This document shows, piece after piece, positions 54,725-64,000 of a stretch of 64,000 nucleotides of DNA. The position numbers and the translations under genes are program-made. Source of the DNA: Excoecaria cochinchinensis (taxonomy: Eukaryota > Streptophyta > Magnoliopsida > Malpighiales > Euphorbiaceae). Under the pieces are notes generated by a model. It ran no database searches and had not been told where the DNA came from. It was given only the letters and a program-made list of their open reading frames with translations. The stretch's first letter is position 1. Every line of letters begins with the position of its first letter. The stretch covers positions 29,225,001 to 29,289,000 of the forward strand of contig CANTUQ010000101.1 in assembly GCA_947683425.1 (NCBI GenBank). Direction: 5' to 3'.

Positions 54725-56118
54725 TATTGCATATTTTAACATGTTTTTCATCACTTTCATGCATTTAATTTTAGCTTAAATTAGTACTTTTTACTTGTTT
54801 TATGATTTTGGTTTTTTTAGGGTCAAAATGGTAAAAAGGAAATAAATTAAAGCTAAAGGGAGTGAATTTGGAACAGCCATGAAAGTGCGAAGAATTCTGA
54901 AGTGAAAAACTGATCTTGGGCTTAACCTTGCCCAATGCTAAGGGGCAAGGGCAAGGAGCTGCCTTGCCCAAGGCTAAGGGGCCAGATGCGACAGCAGATG
55001 CAAATTTAGGGAAGTTGACCTAGCCGCCAGCTGGTCTTCATCAGATATTTAGGGATAATTAAGCTGTAATTAAGGGGATAATAGGCAGTATTTTTAGGAA
55101 GATTAAACTGCTTTTAATATTTTTATTTTATTTTCTAAGTTTGAATAGGAATAAACTACTTACCTAAATTTTCTAGGGTTTTCTTTTAAGAGAGATGTAG
55201 AGAAACGTGAAGAGAAACTTTGGCAGCCGCCGCAGCCTCTGTTCTTCCATTTTCTGTGTTAGGAATTTGTTTAGTTTTATTTTGTTTTTATTCTTGGCCA
55301 TGATTGGCTAAATTTTCTTCTAGTTAAAGGTTTAATTCAAAGCCAGGATTCTTCATTACTGTGAGATTGTTCTTGCTTAATTTTCTCTTTAATTCATATG
55401 ATGTTCATGTTATTTACTGTGGCTTAGAGAAACTATATCTCGATTGTTATTTATTATTTGCACAATAAGGGCCTGTTGTTCATTTAATTAAATAGCATAT
55501 AGCTAATTGAAATTGTTAAATCCGTAATTGTTTGATAAAATCAATAACAAGTCGTAATCAGTGTAGCTTCCTCACAAGGGCTGTTACATTGAGTAAGTGC
55601 ATGATTTGGTCTAAATCGGTCTCGCGTGAGGTCGGTTGGCTTAGGTCGGGTCTTTCTATTTCTTAATGCTATCAATAAATTAAATTCTTGCGCGTGTTAA
55701 GGGTTGTTTATTGGTTAGGAATTAATTACAGTCTTACTTGATTGATTCATTAATACGGAAAGATTAGGTCGGGAGCGCGAAGCCGACGGCTATAACTGAT
55801 CCATTGCATGATTTTAGAGTATCTTTTCGTCCATGATCAGTAAATTGAATCTTGTGCTGCGAATACCTTTAACTGGAGTTTTTCATCCTTTATTTTATTT
55901 TTATTTATTTTTCTGTATTTTATTTGTTATTATTTTAATTCTGTGTTTTTATTCTTAATTTACAAAACCCCCCTTTTTATTTTTATTGTTTGTTTTTGGT
56001 TAATTAAAAGAATTAAAACTCAACCAATCCCTGTGGATTCGACCCTGCTCATCGCTATTTACAAGTTAAATTCAGTTAAGAGTAGGTATTTTATTTTTGT
56101 TGGTTTCGACACCCACCA
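54725..56118 (+). repeat. 5' LTR of the Athila-like element (boundaries approximate)
   Basis: The start is inferred by alignment to the partial copy at about 57397. The end is set by CACCCACCA before the PBS. It contains the LTR landmark GGGCAAGGGCAAGGAGCTGC near 54942 and GACCTAGCCGCCAG near 55017. Confidence 0.6.
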
Positions 56119-56183
56119 AATTTTGGCGCCGTTGCCGGGGATTGGTGTCTGTTAGTTTTAATTTTTTTTATATAACTGAATAA

Positions 56184-57446
56184 ATGTATTCTCTTGATTT
56201 TATTATTCAGACTTTGGCTGCAAGAATTAAGCAACGGGATGAAGCTTATTACCATGAGGATTATTACGAACCTGAAGGATTTCCAGGTCCACCACAATGG
56301 AATTATGATCCATATGCGCAAACTGAAAATTCATGGTGGACGGGCCAATCAGACTTCAGTTATGGAGCAAGGCATCAATATTCACCACAGCCCTCTCAAC
56401 CGGATCCTAAACAAGGTAGGAGTCTTGAAGATATTGTTCATTCTTTAAACTCTAATATGCAGGATCTTCAGCAGCTTGCAAAAGAAACAGATTTAAGATT
56501 TCAGAATTTGGAGACACAAATGAGCCAAATAGCACAGTCTTTAAATAGAATAGAGTCCCAAGGACGTTTGCCCTCACAAACTATAGAGAATTTGATGCAA
56601 AATGATATGAGTGCAATCACCTTGAGAAGTGAAAACGAGCTGGAACAGCCCCTGCCAAATGAAAGTGGCCAGAATAATGAGGAAGAAACTGAAAAAGAGA
56701 TGACAATTGTGAAAGATGAACAACCCAAGGAGGATATTTCAGAACAGCTCCCCAATTTTATCATTCAACCTCTTTTTCCAGAAAGACTCGTAAAATCTAA
56801 GAAGAAAAAGGAAGAGAATGATATTTTTGAGATTTTTCGTAAAATTGAGGTAAATATTCCTTTACTTAATGCAATTAATCAAATGCCTCAATATGCTAAA
56901 TTTCTTAAGAATTTGTGTGCTAATATGAAAAAGTTAGTTGGCAATGAAAGGGTGAGTATGGGAGAAAATGTCTCTGCGATAATTCAAAGAAAACTACCTC
57001 CAAAAGGTAAAGACCAAGGTATGTTTGCTATCCCCTGTAGTATAGGCAATGTTATGATAAAAAGAGTTGTGTGTGATTCAAAAGTTTCAATAAATATTAT
57101 GCCATTGTCTATTTATTCTTCTTTGCATGTTGGTCCATTAAAAGAGACAAATGTAGTACTTCAACTTGCTGATAAGTCTTTTGTTTATCCTGAAGGAGTA
57201 CTAGAGAATATTTTGGTAAACATTGATGGATTAGTTTTTACTGCTGATTTTTATGTGCTTGACATGGAGGATGATAAATGCTCAACTTTTTTGAATATCT
57301 TGTTAGGAAGACCATTTCTAAGTACAGCCAAAGCAAAAATTGATGTATATGAGGATACATTTAGTATGGAGTTTGATGGAGATGTTAAGTGTTTTATGTT
57401 ACATACTTTAGCATATTTTTCATCACTTTATTGCACTTTATTTTGA
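56184..57446 (+). pseudogene. Athila-like gag C-terminus and protease
   Basis: The frame starts at ATG 56184 (MYSLDFIIQTLAARIKQRDE). The globular Retrotrans_gag domain normally found upstream is absent, so gag is N-terminally shortened. Then come a tyrosine/proline-rich stretch, a coiled coil (SLEDIVHSLNSNMQDLQQLAK), ITLRSENE, and a retropepsin-like fold ending ILLGRPFLSTAKAKIDV. The protease active segment, usually DLGAS in this lineage, reads CDSKVSINIMP, so activity is doubtful. After MEFDGDVKCFM the frame runs into LTR-like sequence and stops at 57444-57446. Confidence 0.8.
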
Positions 57447-57720
57447 CTTAAATTAGTACTTTTCACTTGTTTTTGTGATTTTTGTCATTGTAGGATCAAA
57501 GTGATGAAAAGGAAGCAATTGAAGCCAAATAGAGTGAATATGGAACAGCCAAGGAAAATTAAGGAATTTAGGAGCAGAAAGTTGATTTTGAGTTTAACCT
57601 TGCCCAAGGCTAAGAGGCAAGGGTAAGGAGTTGCCTTGCCCAAGGCTAACAGCCAAAACGCGTCATCAGAGTGCAGATTTCATATTTTTAATCCGAAGTT
57701 GACCTAGCCGCCAGTTTCTT
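57397..57720 (+). repeat. LTR fragment between protease and RT
   Basis: About 320 bp match the first 300 bp of the 5' LTR (CATCACTTT, TTAAATTAGTACTTT, GCCTTGCCCAAGGCTAA, GACCTAGCCGCCAG). It is flanked by diverged copies of the same coding segment (MEFDGDV at 57367, MEFDGEI at 57724), so it is not a simple insertion. Confidence 0.75.
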
Positions 57721-57723
57721 ACA

Positions 57724-60700
57724 ATGGAATTTGATGGTGAAATAGTACAATTCAACATGTATGATGCTATGAAATATCCAAATGAAATAACTTCTGTATG
57801 TGGAATTGATGTTATTGAACCATTGACCCAAAAAGTGTTTGAAATGAGTGGGACTGACAAGTTACAGGTTGCTTTGAATGAAAATGTTTATAGGGACAGA
57901 TTTGATGCAGGGGAAGAAGAACTGAGTATTGAAGATGAGCTGCAGGAAGTGGTGATGGAGCTGGAAGCTTTGAACCCGATGGTAAGAGCATCTAATCCCT
58001 TGAAATTAATCAATCCTAATAAACTGCTTTTACCCTCTGTGTTGCAGGCACCGGGATTGGAACTTAAAGTATTGCCCGATCATTTGAAGTACGTCTATTT
58101 GGGTGAAGAGAAAACACTACCAGTAATAATTTCCAACAAGTTACAGCCTAGAGAAGAGGAGTTACTGATCAAAGCTTTAAGAGAGCATAAAGAGGCAATT
58201 GGATGGACCATTGCCGATATCAAAGGCACAAGTCCCTCTACTTGTATGCATAGGATCCATTTGGAAGAAGATGTTAAGCCCAGCAGGCAAGCACAAAGAA
58301 GGTTGAACCCACCAATGATGGAAGTTGTGAAAAAGGAAATACAAAAAATGCTGGATGCAGGAGTGATCTACCCAATTTCAGACAGTAATTGGGTGAGTCC
58401 AGTCCAAGTTGTGCCCAAAAAGACAGGAATTACGGTTGTGGAGAATGAAAATGGAGAGATGGTGCCCACCCGTGTCCAAAATGGGTGGAGGGTTTGTATA
58501 GATTACCGAAAATTAAATGCCTCTACCAGAAAAGATCATTTTCCACTTCCCTTTATTGATCAAATGCTAGAAAGACTTGCTGGAAAATCTTTTTACTGTT
58601 GTCTTGATGGTTATACAGGTTTTTATCAAATACCGGTGGCACCCGAAGACCAGGAAAAAACCACCTTCACCTGCCCCTTTGGCACGTTTGCCTACCGTAG
58701 GATGCCATTTGGACTTTGCAATGCTCCAGCGACTTTCCAACGATGTATGGTAAGCATTTTTTCAGATTATGTTGAGAAAATAATAGAAGTATTTATGGAT
58801 GATTTTACGGTTTATGGAAATTCATTTCATGAATGTCTATCTAATTTAATCAAAATTTTAAAAAGATGTTTAGAGTCCAATTTGGTCCTTAATTATGAGA
58901 AATGCCATTTTATGGTAGATCAGGGGTTGATTTTGGGTCATATTGTATCTTCAAAAGGTATAGAGGTAGACAAGGCTAAAATTGATGTTATACAATCTCT
59001 TCCTTACCCTGCAAGTGTGCGGGAGGTTCGTTCTTTTCTTGGACATGCAGGTTTTTACAGACGTTTCATCAAAGATTTCTCCAAAATCACCCAACCGCTG
59101 TGTAAATTGTTGCAAAAAGATGTAACTTTTGAGTTTGATCAAGCCTGCAAGGATGCCTTTGATGCACTCAAAGAGAGACTGATCTCTGCGCCAATTATCC
59201 AGCCCCCCAACTGGGATTTTCCCTTTGAAATAATGTGCGATGCCAGTAATCATGCAGTAGGAGCTGTTCTTGGCCAAAGAAATGAAAAAAATCCCCATGT
59301 GATTTATTATGCATCAAGAACATTGGATGGTGCCCAAAGCAATTACTCAACAACAGAGAAAGAACTTTTAGCTATTGTTTTTGCTTTAGAAAAATTTCGA
59401 CAATATTTGTTGGGTACTAAAGTAATTGTTTTCTCTGATCATGCAGCTTTAAGATATTTGCTGAAGAAGAAGGAAGCTAAGCCCCGTCTAATCCGGTGGA
59501 TTCTTTTACTACAGGAATTTAATCTTGCAATTAGAGACAAAAAGGGGTCTGAAAATTTGGTGGCTGATCATCTCAGCAGATTGTTGTTAAATGAGAATGC
59601 ATTGCCTATAAATGATGATTTTCCAGATGAACATTTATTTGCTATAGTAACTAACAGCCCCTGGTATGCTGACATTGTGAATTTCTTGGTTACAGGTGTT
59701 GTCCCTGAAAATTTTTCCAGATTTGAGAAGGACAAATTGAAGAGAGATGCCAGATATTATGCTTGGGATGAACCTTACTTGTGGAAATATTGTTCCGATC
59801 AAATTATTCGACGATGTGTCCCTGATAGTGAAGTGCAGTCCATCTTGCAATTCTGTCACTCTGAGGCATGTGGAGGACATTTTGGTCCCAAAAGGACAGC
59901 CAGGAAGGTGTTAGAATGTGGTTTATTTTGGCCCCGATTATTTAAAGATGCATATTTATACTGTAAGTTTTGTGACAAATGCCAGCGAACAGGTAATCTT
60001 GGCCAACGAGATCAAATGCCACTCACACCTATATTAGTATGTGAAATATTTGATGTATGGGGTATTGATTTCATGGGGCCTTTTCCATCTTCTTATGGAA
60101 ATACTTATATTTTACTTGCAGTAGATTATGTTTCTAAATGGGTTGAGGCTAAGGCCACAAGAACTGATGATGCCAAAACTGTGGTAAATTTTGTCAAAAC
60201 TCATGTATTTTGTAGGTTTGGGACCCCAAGAGTGCTCATAAGTGACAGAGGGACACATTTTTGTAATAAAATTATGGATGCATTGTTGAAGAAGTATGGA
60301 GTTACACATCGCTTATCAACTGCCTACCACCCCCAGACCAGTGGACAAGCTGAAATTTCCAACAGAGAAGTCAAATCTATACTGGAGAAAACAGTAAATC
60401 CAAATAGAAAGGACTGGAGTCTGAGGCTAGAAGATGCTCTTTGGGCTTATAGAACTGCGTACAAGACGCCAATAGGAATGTCCCCATATCGACTTGTGTA
60501 TGGCAAACAATGTCACTTACCTGTAGAGCTGGAACACAGAGCATATTGGGCTATAAAGCGATGCAACATGGAGCTAAAAGTAGCAGGAGAGAACCGTAAA
60601 TTAGAGCTCCAGGAACTTGAAGAATTAAGGAATGAAGCTTATGAAAGTTCAAAAATTTACAAAGAGAAAACAAAAAGGTTCCATGACAAGATGATCTCTA

Positions 60701-60864
60701 GGAAAGAATTTCAAATAGGACATAAAGTTTTATTATTTCATTCGCGTTTGAAATTATTTCCAGGAAAATTAAGGTCCAGATGGATAGGACCTTTTGTTGT
60801 TACTAACGTTTTTGCTCATGGTGCAGTTGAAATACAGAGCATGAAAGAATGGGAAAATTTTTAA
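57724..60864 (+). CDS. Athila-like Pol: RT, RNase H, integrase
   Basis: A 1046-codon open frame begins at the MEFDGEIVQFNMYDAMK linker. RT has YRKLNASTRKDHFPLPF, GYTGFYQIPVAPEDQEKTTF, MPFGLCNAPATFQR and the FMDDF active site (about 357-361). RNase H has CDASNHAVGAVL, TEKELLAIVFA and FSDHAALRYLL. Integrase has an HHCC zinc finger (HSEACGGHFG ... CKFCDKCQ), and the DDE triad lies near 782, 840 and 876 (D35E spacing; GIDFMGPFP, SDRGTHF, QAEISNREV). The C-terminal part KLRSRWIGPF is present. The frame is lost about 60855-60864; in the next frame KVNGHRLKPFYEG and LPVTEN-stop (60958) follow, so a one-base frameshift truncates the end. Lacking its gag-protease frame, it is unlikely to be autonomous. 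Confidence 0.9.
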   Translation: MEFDGEIVQFNMYDAMKYPNEITSVCGIDVIEPLTQKVFEMSGTDKLQVALNENVYRDRFDAGEEELSIEDELQEVVMELEALNPMVRASNPLKLINPNKLLLPSVLQAPGLELKVLPDHLKYVYLGEEKTLPVIISNKLQPREEELLIKALREHKEAIGWTIADIKGTSPSTCMHRIHLEEDVKPSRQAQRRLNPPMMEVVKKEIQKMLDAGVIYPISDSNWVSPVQVVPKKTGITVVENENGEMVPTRVQNGWRVCIDYRKLNASTRKDHFPLPFIDQMLERLAGKSFYCCLDGYTGFYQIPVAPEDQEKTTFTCPFGTFAYRRMPFGLCNAPATFQRCMVSIFSDYVEKIIEVFMDDFTVYGNSFHECLSNLIKILKRCLESNLVLNYEKCHFMVDQGLILGHIVSSKGIEVDKAKIDVIQSLPYPASVREVRSFLGHAGFYRRFIKDFSKITQPLCKLLQKDVTFEFDQACKDAFDALKERLISAPIIQPPNWDFPFEIMCDASNHAVGAVLGQRNEKNPHVIYYASRTLDGAQSNYSTTEKELLAIVFALEKFRQYLLGTKVIVFSDHAALRYLLKKKEAKPRLIRWILLLQEFNLAIRDKKGSENLVADHLSRLLLNENALPINDDFPDEHLFAIVTNSPWYADIVNFLVTGVVPENFSRFEKDKLKRDARYYAWDEPYLWKYCSDQIIRRCVPDSEVQSILQFCHSEACGGHFGPKRTARKVLECGLFWPRLFKDAYLYCKFCDKCQRTGNLGQRDQMPLTPILVCEIFDVWGIDFMGPFPSSYGNTYILLAVDYVSKWVEAKATRTDDAKTVVNFVKTHVFCRFGTPRVLISDRGTHFCNKIMDALLKKYGVTHRLSTAYHPQTSGQAEISNREVKSILEKTVNPNRKDWSLRLEDALWAYRTAYKTPIGMSPYRLVYGKQCHLPVELEHRAYWAIKRCNMELKVAGENRKLELQELEELRNEAYESSKIYKEKTKRFHDKMISRKEFQIGHKVLLFHSRLKLFPGKLRSRWIGPFVVTNVFAHGAVEIQSMKEWENF

Positions 60865-60964
60865 AGTTAATGGTCATCGCCTCAAGCCTTTCTATGAAGG
60901 GTTTATAGCAGAAGGACATGAGGAGACACAGCTAGTTTTGCCTGTGACAGAGAATTAAAACCGG

Positions 60965-61590
60965 AACGTCTAGTCAAAGACGTTAAATAAAGGTGCTTCT
61001 AGGAGGCAACCCATTACTTAGTCTTGTTCAAGGCTAAACAAATACTATTTAGATTTTGATTGCAATTTGTTTCGTTTTAGTTTACTGTCTTCTTCTTCTC
61101 CCTGATTGCATTCTCATGGTTAACTTCACTCATTTTTCTTCACGGGTACGTTGGTAACCAATGGGCAATTCAGAATGATAGCGTTGGATATTTATTTTGG
61201 GCACATAAGATTTATTAGTTCAAACAAACTAATGCCATGTTCTTGGGGAATAAGTAGTTAAGGGTGGTTTTAATGGAGTTTTTGTTGGGTCTTGATTTAA
61301 TATTTTGAAATGCAGGCTATCTTCACTTTGTTCTGGGTTTATTATGTTTGGGTTGCTGAGTTTTCATTCTTGGACTTTTATCCTTCAATAGATTTTAATT
61401 TTAAATTTTAATTCAATTGGGTTAATTTATTTTTTTTTCACTTAATTGTTATTATTCGGAGGTCTGTGTTATTTTTACATAAATTTTAATTGTACTTTGT
61501 TTAATTTCCTTCAATTGAGTTATTTTTTTAACCCATTTGATATTTCTTTTTCTTTTAACCTCAATTTTTACTCCTTTTACTTTTCCAGCC
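60965..61590 (+). other. Athila-like post-pol region
   Basis: It starts with the lineage-typical stretch around GACGTTAAATAAAGGTGCTT (60980) and GGAGGCAACCCA. No envelope-like domain is recognised; the rest is T-rich. Confidence 0.5.
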
Positions 61591-62180
61591 ACAGATCACC
61601 ACCGCCCACCACCGTTTGCCACCGATCAGCGCCGATCCACCGACCCAAGAGCCACCGTCCACCGGCCCAACCTCCGAAGCCGCCGATCTACCCACACCGA
61701 CCACCACCGCACATCAGCCACTACCCCAATCCACGAAATCGCGCTCCCCTCACCGCGCGATTCCACCAGCCCGACGCATCACCAACTCCAGCCACCCCGA
61801 TACACCGGCCAATCGCGCGTCAGAACCACCGCCACTCATCTCCAACCGCAACTCCGATCTCCTCACCGGAAGCCACCATCGCGCCTCCAGATCGCGCACC
61901 GCGATCTCCTCCTCACCAGCGCGCACAGCTCACCGTTGCAATCCCCTCCCCGATCTCCACCACATCCACCAACGCGAGCAGCCCCAACGCCGATCTCCTC
62001 CCCAGCCCGACGCTCTCTCACCGAGCGCATCAGACCTCCGCCAACTGCGATGCTTCATCACCACCACGCGCAGATATCCAGATTCCTTCATGCAAGTTGC
62101 TCCTTCAGCAAACGAGTCCAATAGCAGCAAAACCAAACACAGAACCTACTCCAGCAAAAACAGGGCAGTTTCTTAACTCC
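61585..62180 (+). other. GC-rich, proline-coding low-complexity block open in all three forward frames
   Basis: About 500 bp rich in CCACCG/CGATC-type triplets with almost no TA-containing stop codons, set in AT-rich DNA. All three plus frames are open (longest 61446-62294) and give Pro/Ser/His/Arg-rich peptides with no domain. Coding is not supported; composition alone explains the frames. Confidence 0.5.
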
Positions 62181-62464
62181 CTCTTTTCTTTTATTGATTT
62201 ATTTCTTTTTGTGCTACTCTTCGCCCCACGTTGTTGTGTCATTCCGCATTGGGGACAATGCGAGGAGAAAGTGTGGGGGAGGAGTTTGATTTAGAAGTGT
62301 CAATTTTGTGACTTTGCTTTTGAAATTGTGATAAAATTGCTGGTTTTGCTTGGTGCTGATTTTGACGGTGATTTGAAGTTGATTTTACTGTTCGATTTTT
62401 GCATCTAATTGGTTAGATATGTGCATATTTTAGTCGATGCTGAAAAATAATTGTTTTGGAAAAA

Positions 62465-62960
62465 AATGTGCATATATAAGTTGATTTGCCATTTTGATGG
62501 CAATCGGCTGCTGATTGTTGTAAAAATCTTGAGTTGTCGTGCTATTTTAATGCTTAATTATCAACTTCTTATGCTTCAATTTTGTCTCTTAGGCTAATTT
62601 TGTGCAAAACTTTCTGATACATATACTTATGGAGTATTTTTGGATAGCTATTTTGAGCAAATTTGAACACAAGTTTAGGTTGCCATTTGACCTTTGCTAG
62701 TTCGATGTTTTGGCTGTGAATTCTATGAAAATGTGTGCACATATAGGTTGATTTGCCATTTTGGTAGTAGTTGGTTGTTAATTATTGTGCAAATCTTGAG
62801 TGGTCGTGCCATTTTTAGTGCTTAATTGTATATGCTTGTGTTGTGATTCTGTTAATTTAGTTGATTTTATGCAAATTTTTGATATATCTACTACTATAAA
62901 GTATTTCTGGTAACCATTTGTGGCAGAATTGTGCATAAGTTTTGGGTTAGAGTTTAATTT
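62465..62960 (+). repeat. Two diverged direct repeats of about 266 bp
   Basis: GTGCATATATAAGTTGATTT (62468) and GTGCACATATAGGTTGATTT (62734) start units that both continue TTGCCATTTT, AAATCTTGAGT, GTCGTGC and TAATGCTTAATT-like motifs. This is an imperfect tandem duplication in the element's 3' region. Confidence 0.7.
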
Positions 62961-63531
62961 AGAATTCACCTGGAAATGGCTTAAATTGATGCATTGGGCA
63001 TGATTTTTGTGCATAAATATTGTTATATTCATCGGAATTTTAGCGCTTGCCCCCTTATTTAATGTTGTATCCATCTTGTTCTTAAATATTTGTTAAGTTT
63101 CATTCACAATTCTAGGGAAAAGTGTTCGCCTAAATCAGTTCCAAAATCATCTAGTTTTTTATGAATAAATTTGTTAGGAAAAGTTTGAGTAGTATTCATA
63201 ATTGTTTACTCATTTTCATGCAATTTATGGTGGTCTTAATTACCTTTTGAATGGAAAATGTCAAGGTTTAATTTTTAAGGTGGAATATAATTTTTGCATG
63301 ACCTATAAATTGATTCTTTGCATTTAAGAAACTTGTTAAAACCTTGTTGGACACTTGTTTGATATTGCAATTATTTTAGATTGATGGAACAGGTTATCAG
63401 GAATATATATATATATATATATAAAAAAAAAAAAAGGGAAAAGTGAAATTGTAATAATTTTTACTTCGCTGTCCGCTTAAAAGGTGGTTATGAGTAGAGC
63501 TGGTAGCCGCTTTGAATTGTGTGATCTGAGT

Positions 63532-63662
63532 AACCGGGTGTATGCGGGTCAGAACCGGGTACCCTCGCGTTAAAAGGATCTCTACATTCATTGTAAGCAG
63601 TTTTATCTTTCTTAGGCTGGAAAAACCGGGTGTATGCGGGTCAGAACCGGGTGCCCTCGCGT
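63532..63662 (+). repeat. 39-bp direct repeat, 92 bp apart
   Basis: AACCGGGTGTATGCGGGTCA plus 19 more bases, ending CCCTCGCGT, occurs at 63532-63570 and 63624-63662 with one difference (A/G). Confidence 0.85.
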
Positions 63663-64000
63663 CTATTACAGTCTAAGTTAAGAAAACATATAAATAATTA
63701 TATGCAATAAATTTCTTGATTTCTCTTGTTCCTTCATCTAATACAAATGTGAAGTTTAGTGTCTAATTTGGTTTGATGGATTTTCTTTTATGCATTGATT
63801 TAATCTTGAATTGGGATATAAATTTGTGTGTGCTTAATACTTATAAACCTTGCTGTTTTTATTTTGAAAAGGAAGTTGAGAAATCCATGTTTTGATATGA
63901 CCTTGTGGTAAACTATTTTGGACTTCTATTTCTAACTTGCCTTGCATTTTGATTTATTTGGAACTTACTGGTTTGGAATTTGATTTTTGGATGAATGAAT
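63663..64000. other. AT-rich sequence at the window end
   Basis: No gene and no start of a 3' LTR is recognised; it is presumably still the 3' region of the Athila-like element. Confidence 0.4.

Larger units (their letters stand above)
54725..64000 (+). mobile_element. Athila-like Ty3/gypsy retrotransposon, 3' LTR not recognised in the window
   Basis: A 5' LTR of about 1.4 kb (about 54725-56118) is followed by the PBS TGGCGCCGTTGCCGGGGA (56124-56141), the sequence typical of Athila/Calypso-type elements. Gag-protease (56184-57396) and RT-RNaseH-integrase (57724-60864) follow. Downstream of pol come the conserved GGAGGCAACCCA stretch (about 61000), a GC-rich block, and a purine tract near 62260-62282 (GAGAAAGTGTGGGGGAGGAG). 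An LTR fragment lies between protease and RT. The left LTR boundary is approximate. Confidence 0.85.

Noticed and set aside
57397..57720. A complete retroelement nested in the Athila-like pol
   Set aside because: Only about 320 bp of LTR start is present, without a second terminus or a short target duplication.
61446..62294. Three long overlapping forward ORFs after pol as an envelope-like gene
   Set aside because: All three frames are open at once, the peptides are Pro/Ser/His/Arg low complexity, and no envelope-like domain is recognisable; composition explains the lack of stops.

Overview
The window is nuclear DNA of a eudicot plant. The evidence is spliced genes with GT-AG introns, a plant ribosomal P0 gene with telo-box promoter elements, JAZ/TIFY and LRR receptor-kinase families, and dense Ty1/copia, Ty3/gypsy, hAT-like and CACTA-like transposons in AT-rich DNA. 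I cannot name the species from the sequence alone. No database search was possible; family names rest on motifs I recognise.

Layout. 1-1664: three exons of a JAZ (TIFY) gene run in frame into the tail of a CACTA-type (En/Spm) transposon ORF, ending at a CACTA terminus. 1665-3360: a minus-strand Ty3/gypsy Tat-lineage fragment (RT, two RNase H domains), cut on one side by the CACTA end and abutting on the other a headless BIR-type LRR pseudokinase gene (3362-5459). 6160-8702: the 60S acidic ribosomal protein P0 gene, five exons, intact, 319 aa; the clearest housekeeping gene here.

10.2-54.2 kb is a decaying tandem cluster of subfamily-XII-like LRR receptor kinases (EFR/FLS2/Xa21 type). Only one copy (50159-53273, 1012 aa, non-RD kinase) is intact. 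The others are a full-length but broken copy (10286-13875), a 3' remnant (27.5-27.9 kb), a signal-peptide/tail deletion fusion (29694-29815), a copy split by a copia element (30401-38337), and two deletion derivatives (44.0-44.8 and 47.25-47.37 kb).

Transposons fill the cluster. A degenerate copia element (13876-25668) carries a 3-kb hAT-like element and a 2.56-kb solo LTR. Two structurally intact copia elements have virtually identical LTRs (32825-37519 minus; 38761-43695 plus). A short copia relative (47474-49706 minus) is internally deleted so that gag is fused to RNase H. Smaller elements are a 283-bp solo LTR inside a Tic32-like SDR exon, several MITEs, and a 338-bp CACTA MITE.

54.7-64.0 kb is an Athila-like Ty3/gypsy element with 5' LTR, PBS, N-terminally shortened gag, protease and a long RT-RNaseH-integrase ORF. 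An LTR-derived fragment separates protease from RT, and the 3' LTR is not recognised before the window ends.

Most of the biology is receptor-kinase birth and death driven by nested retrotransposition and deletion. The more unusual points are the JAZ-CACTA fusion, a copia family whose gag start codon and splice donor appear to lie inside the 5' LTR, two nearly pristine copia elements ending their ORF inside the 3' LTR, and a perfect 27-bp inverted duplication at the end of a copia RNase H.
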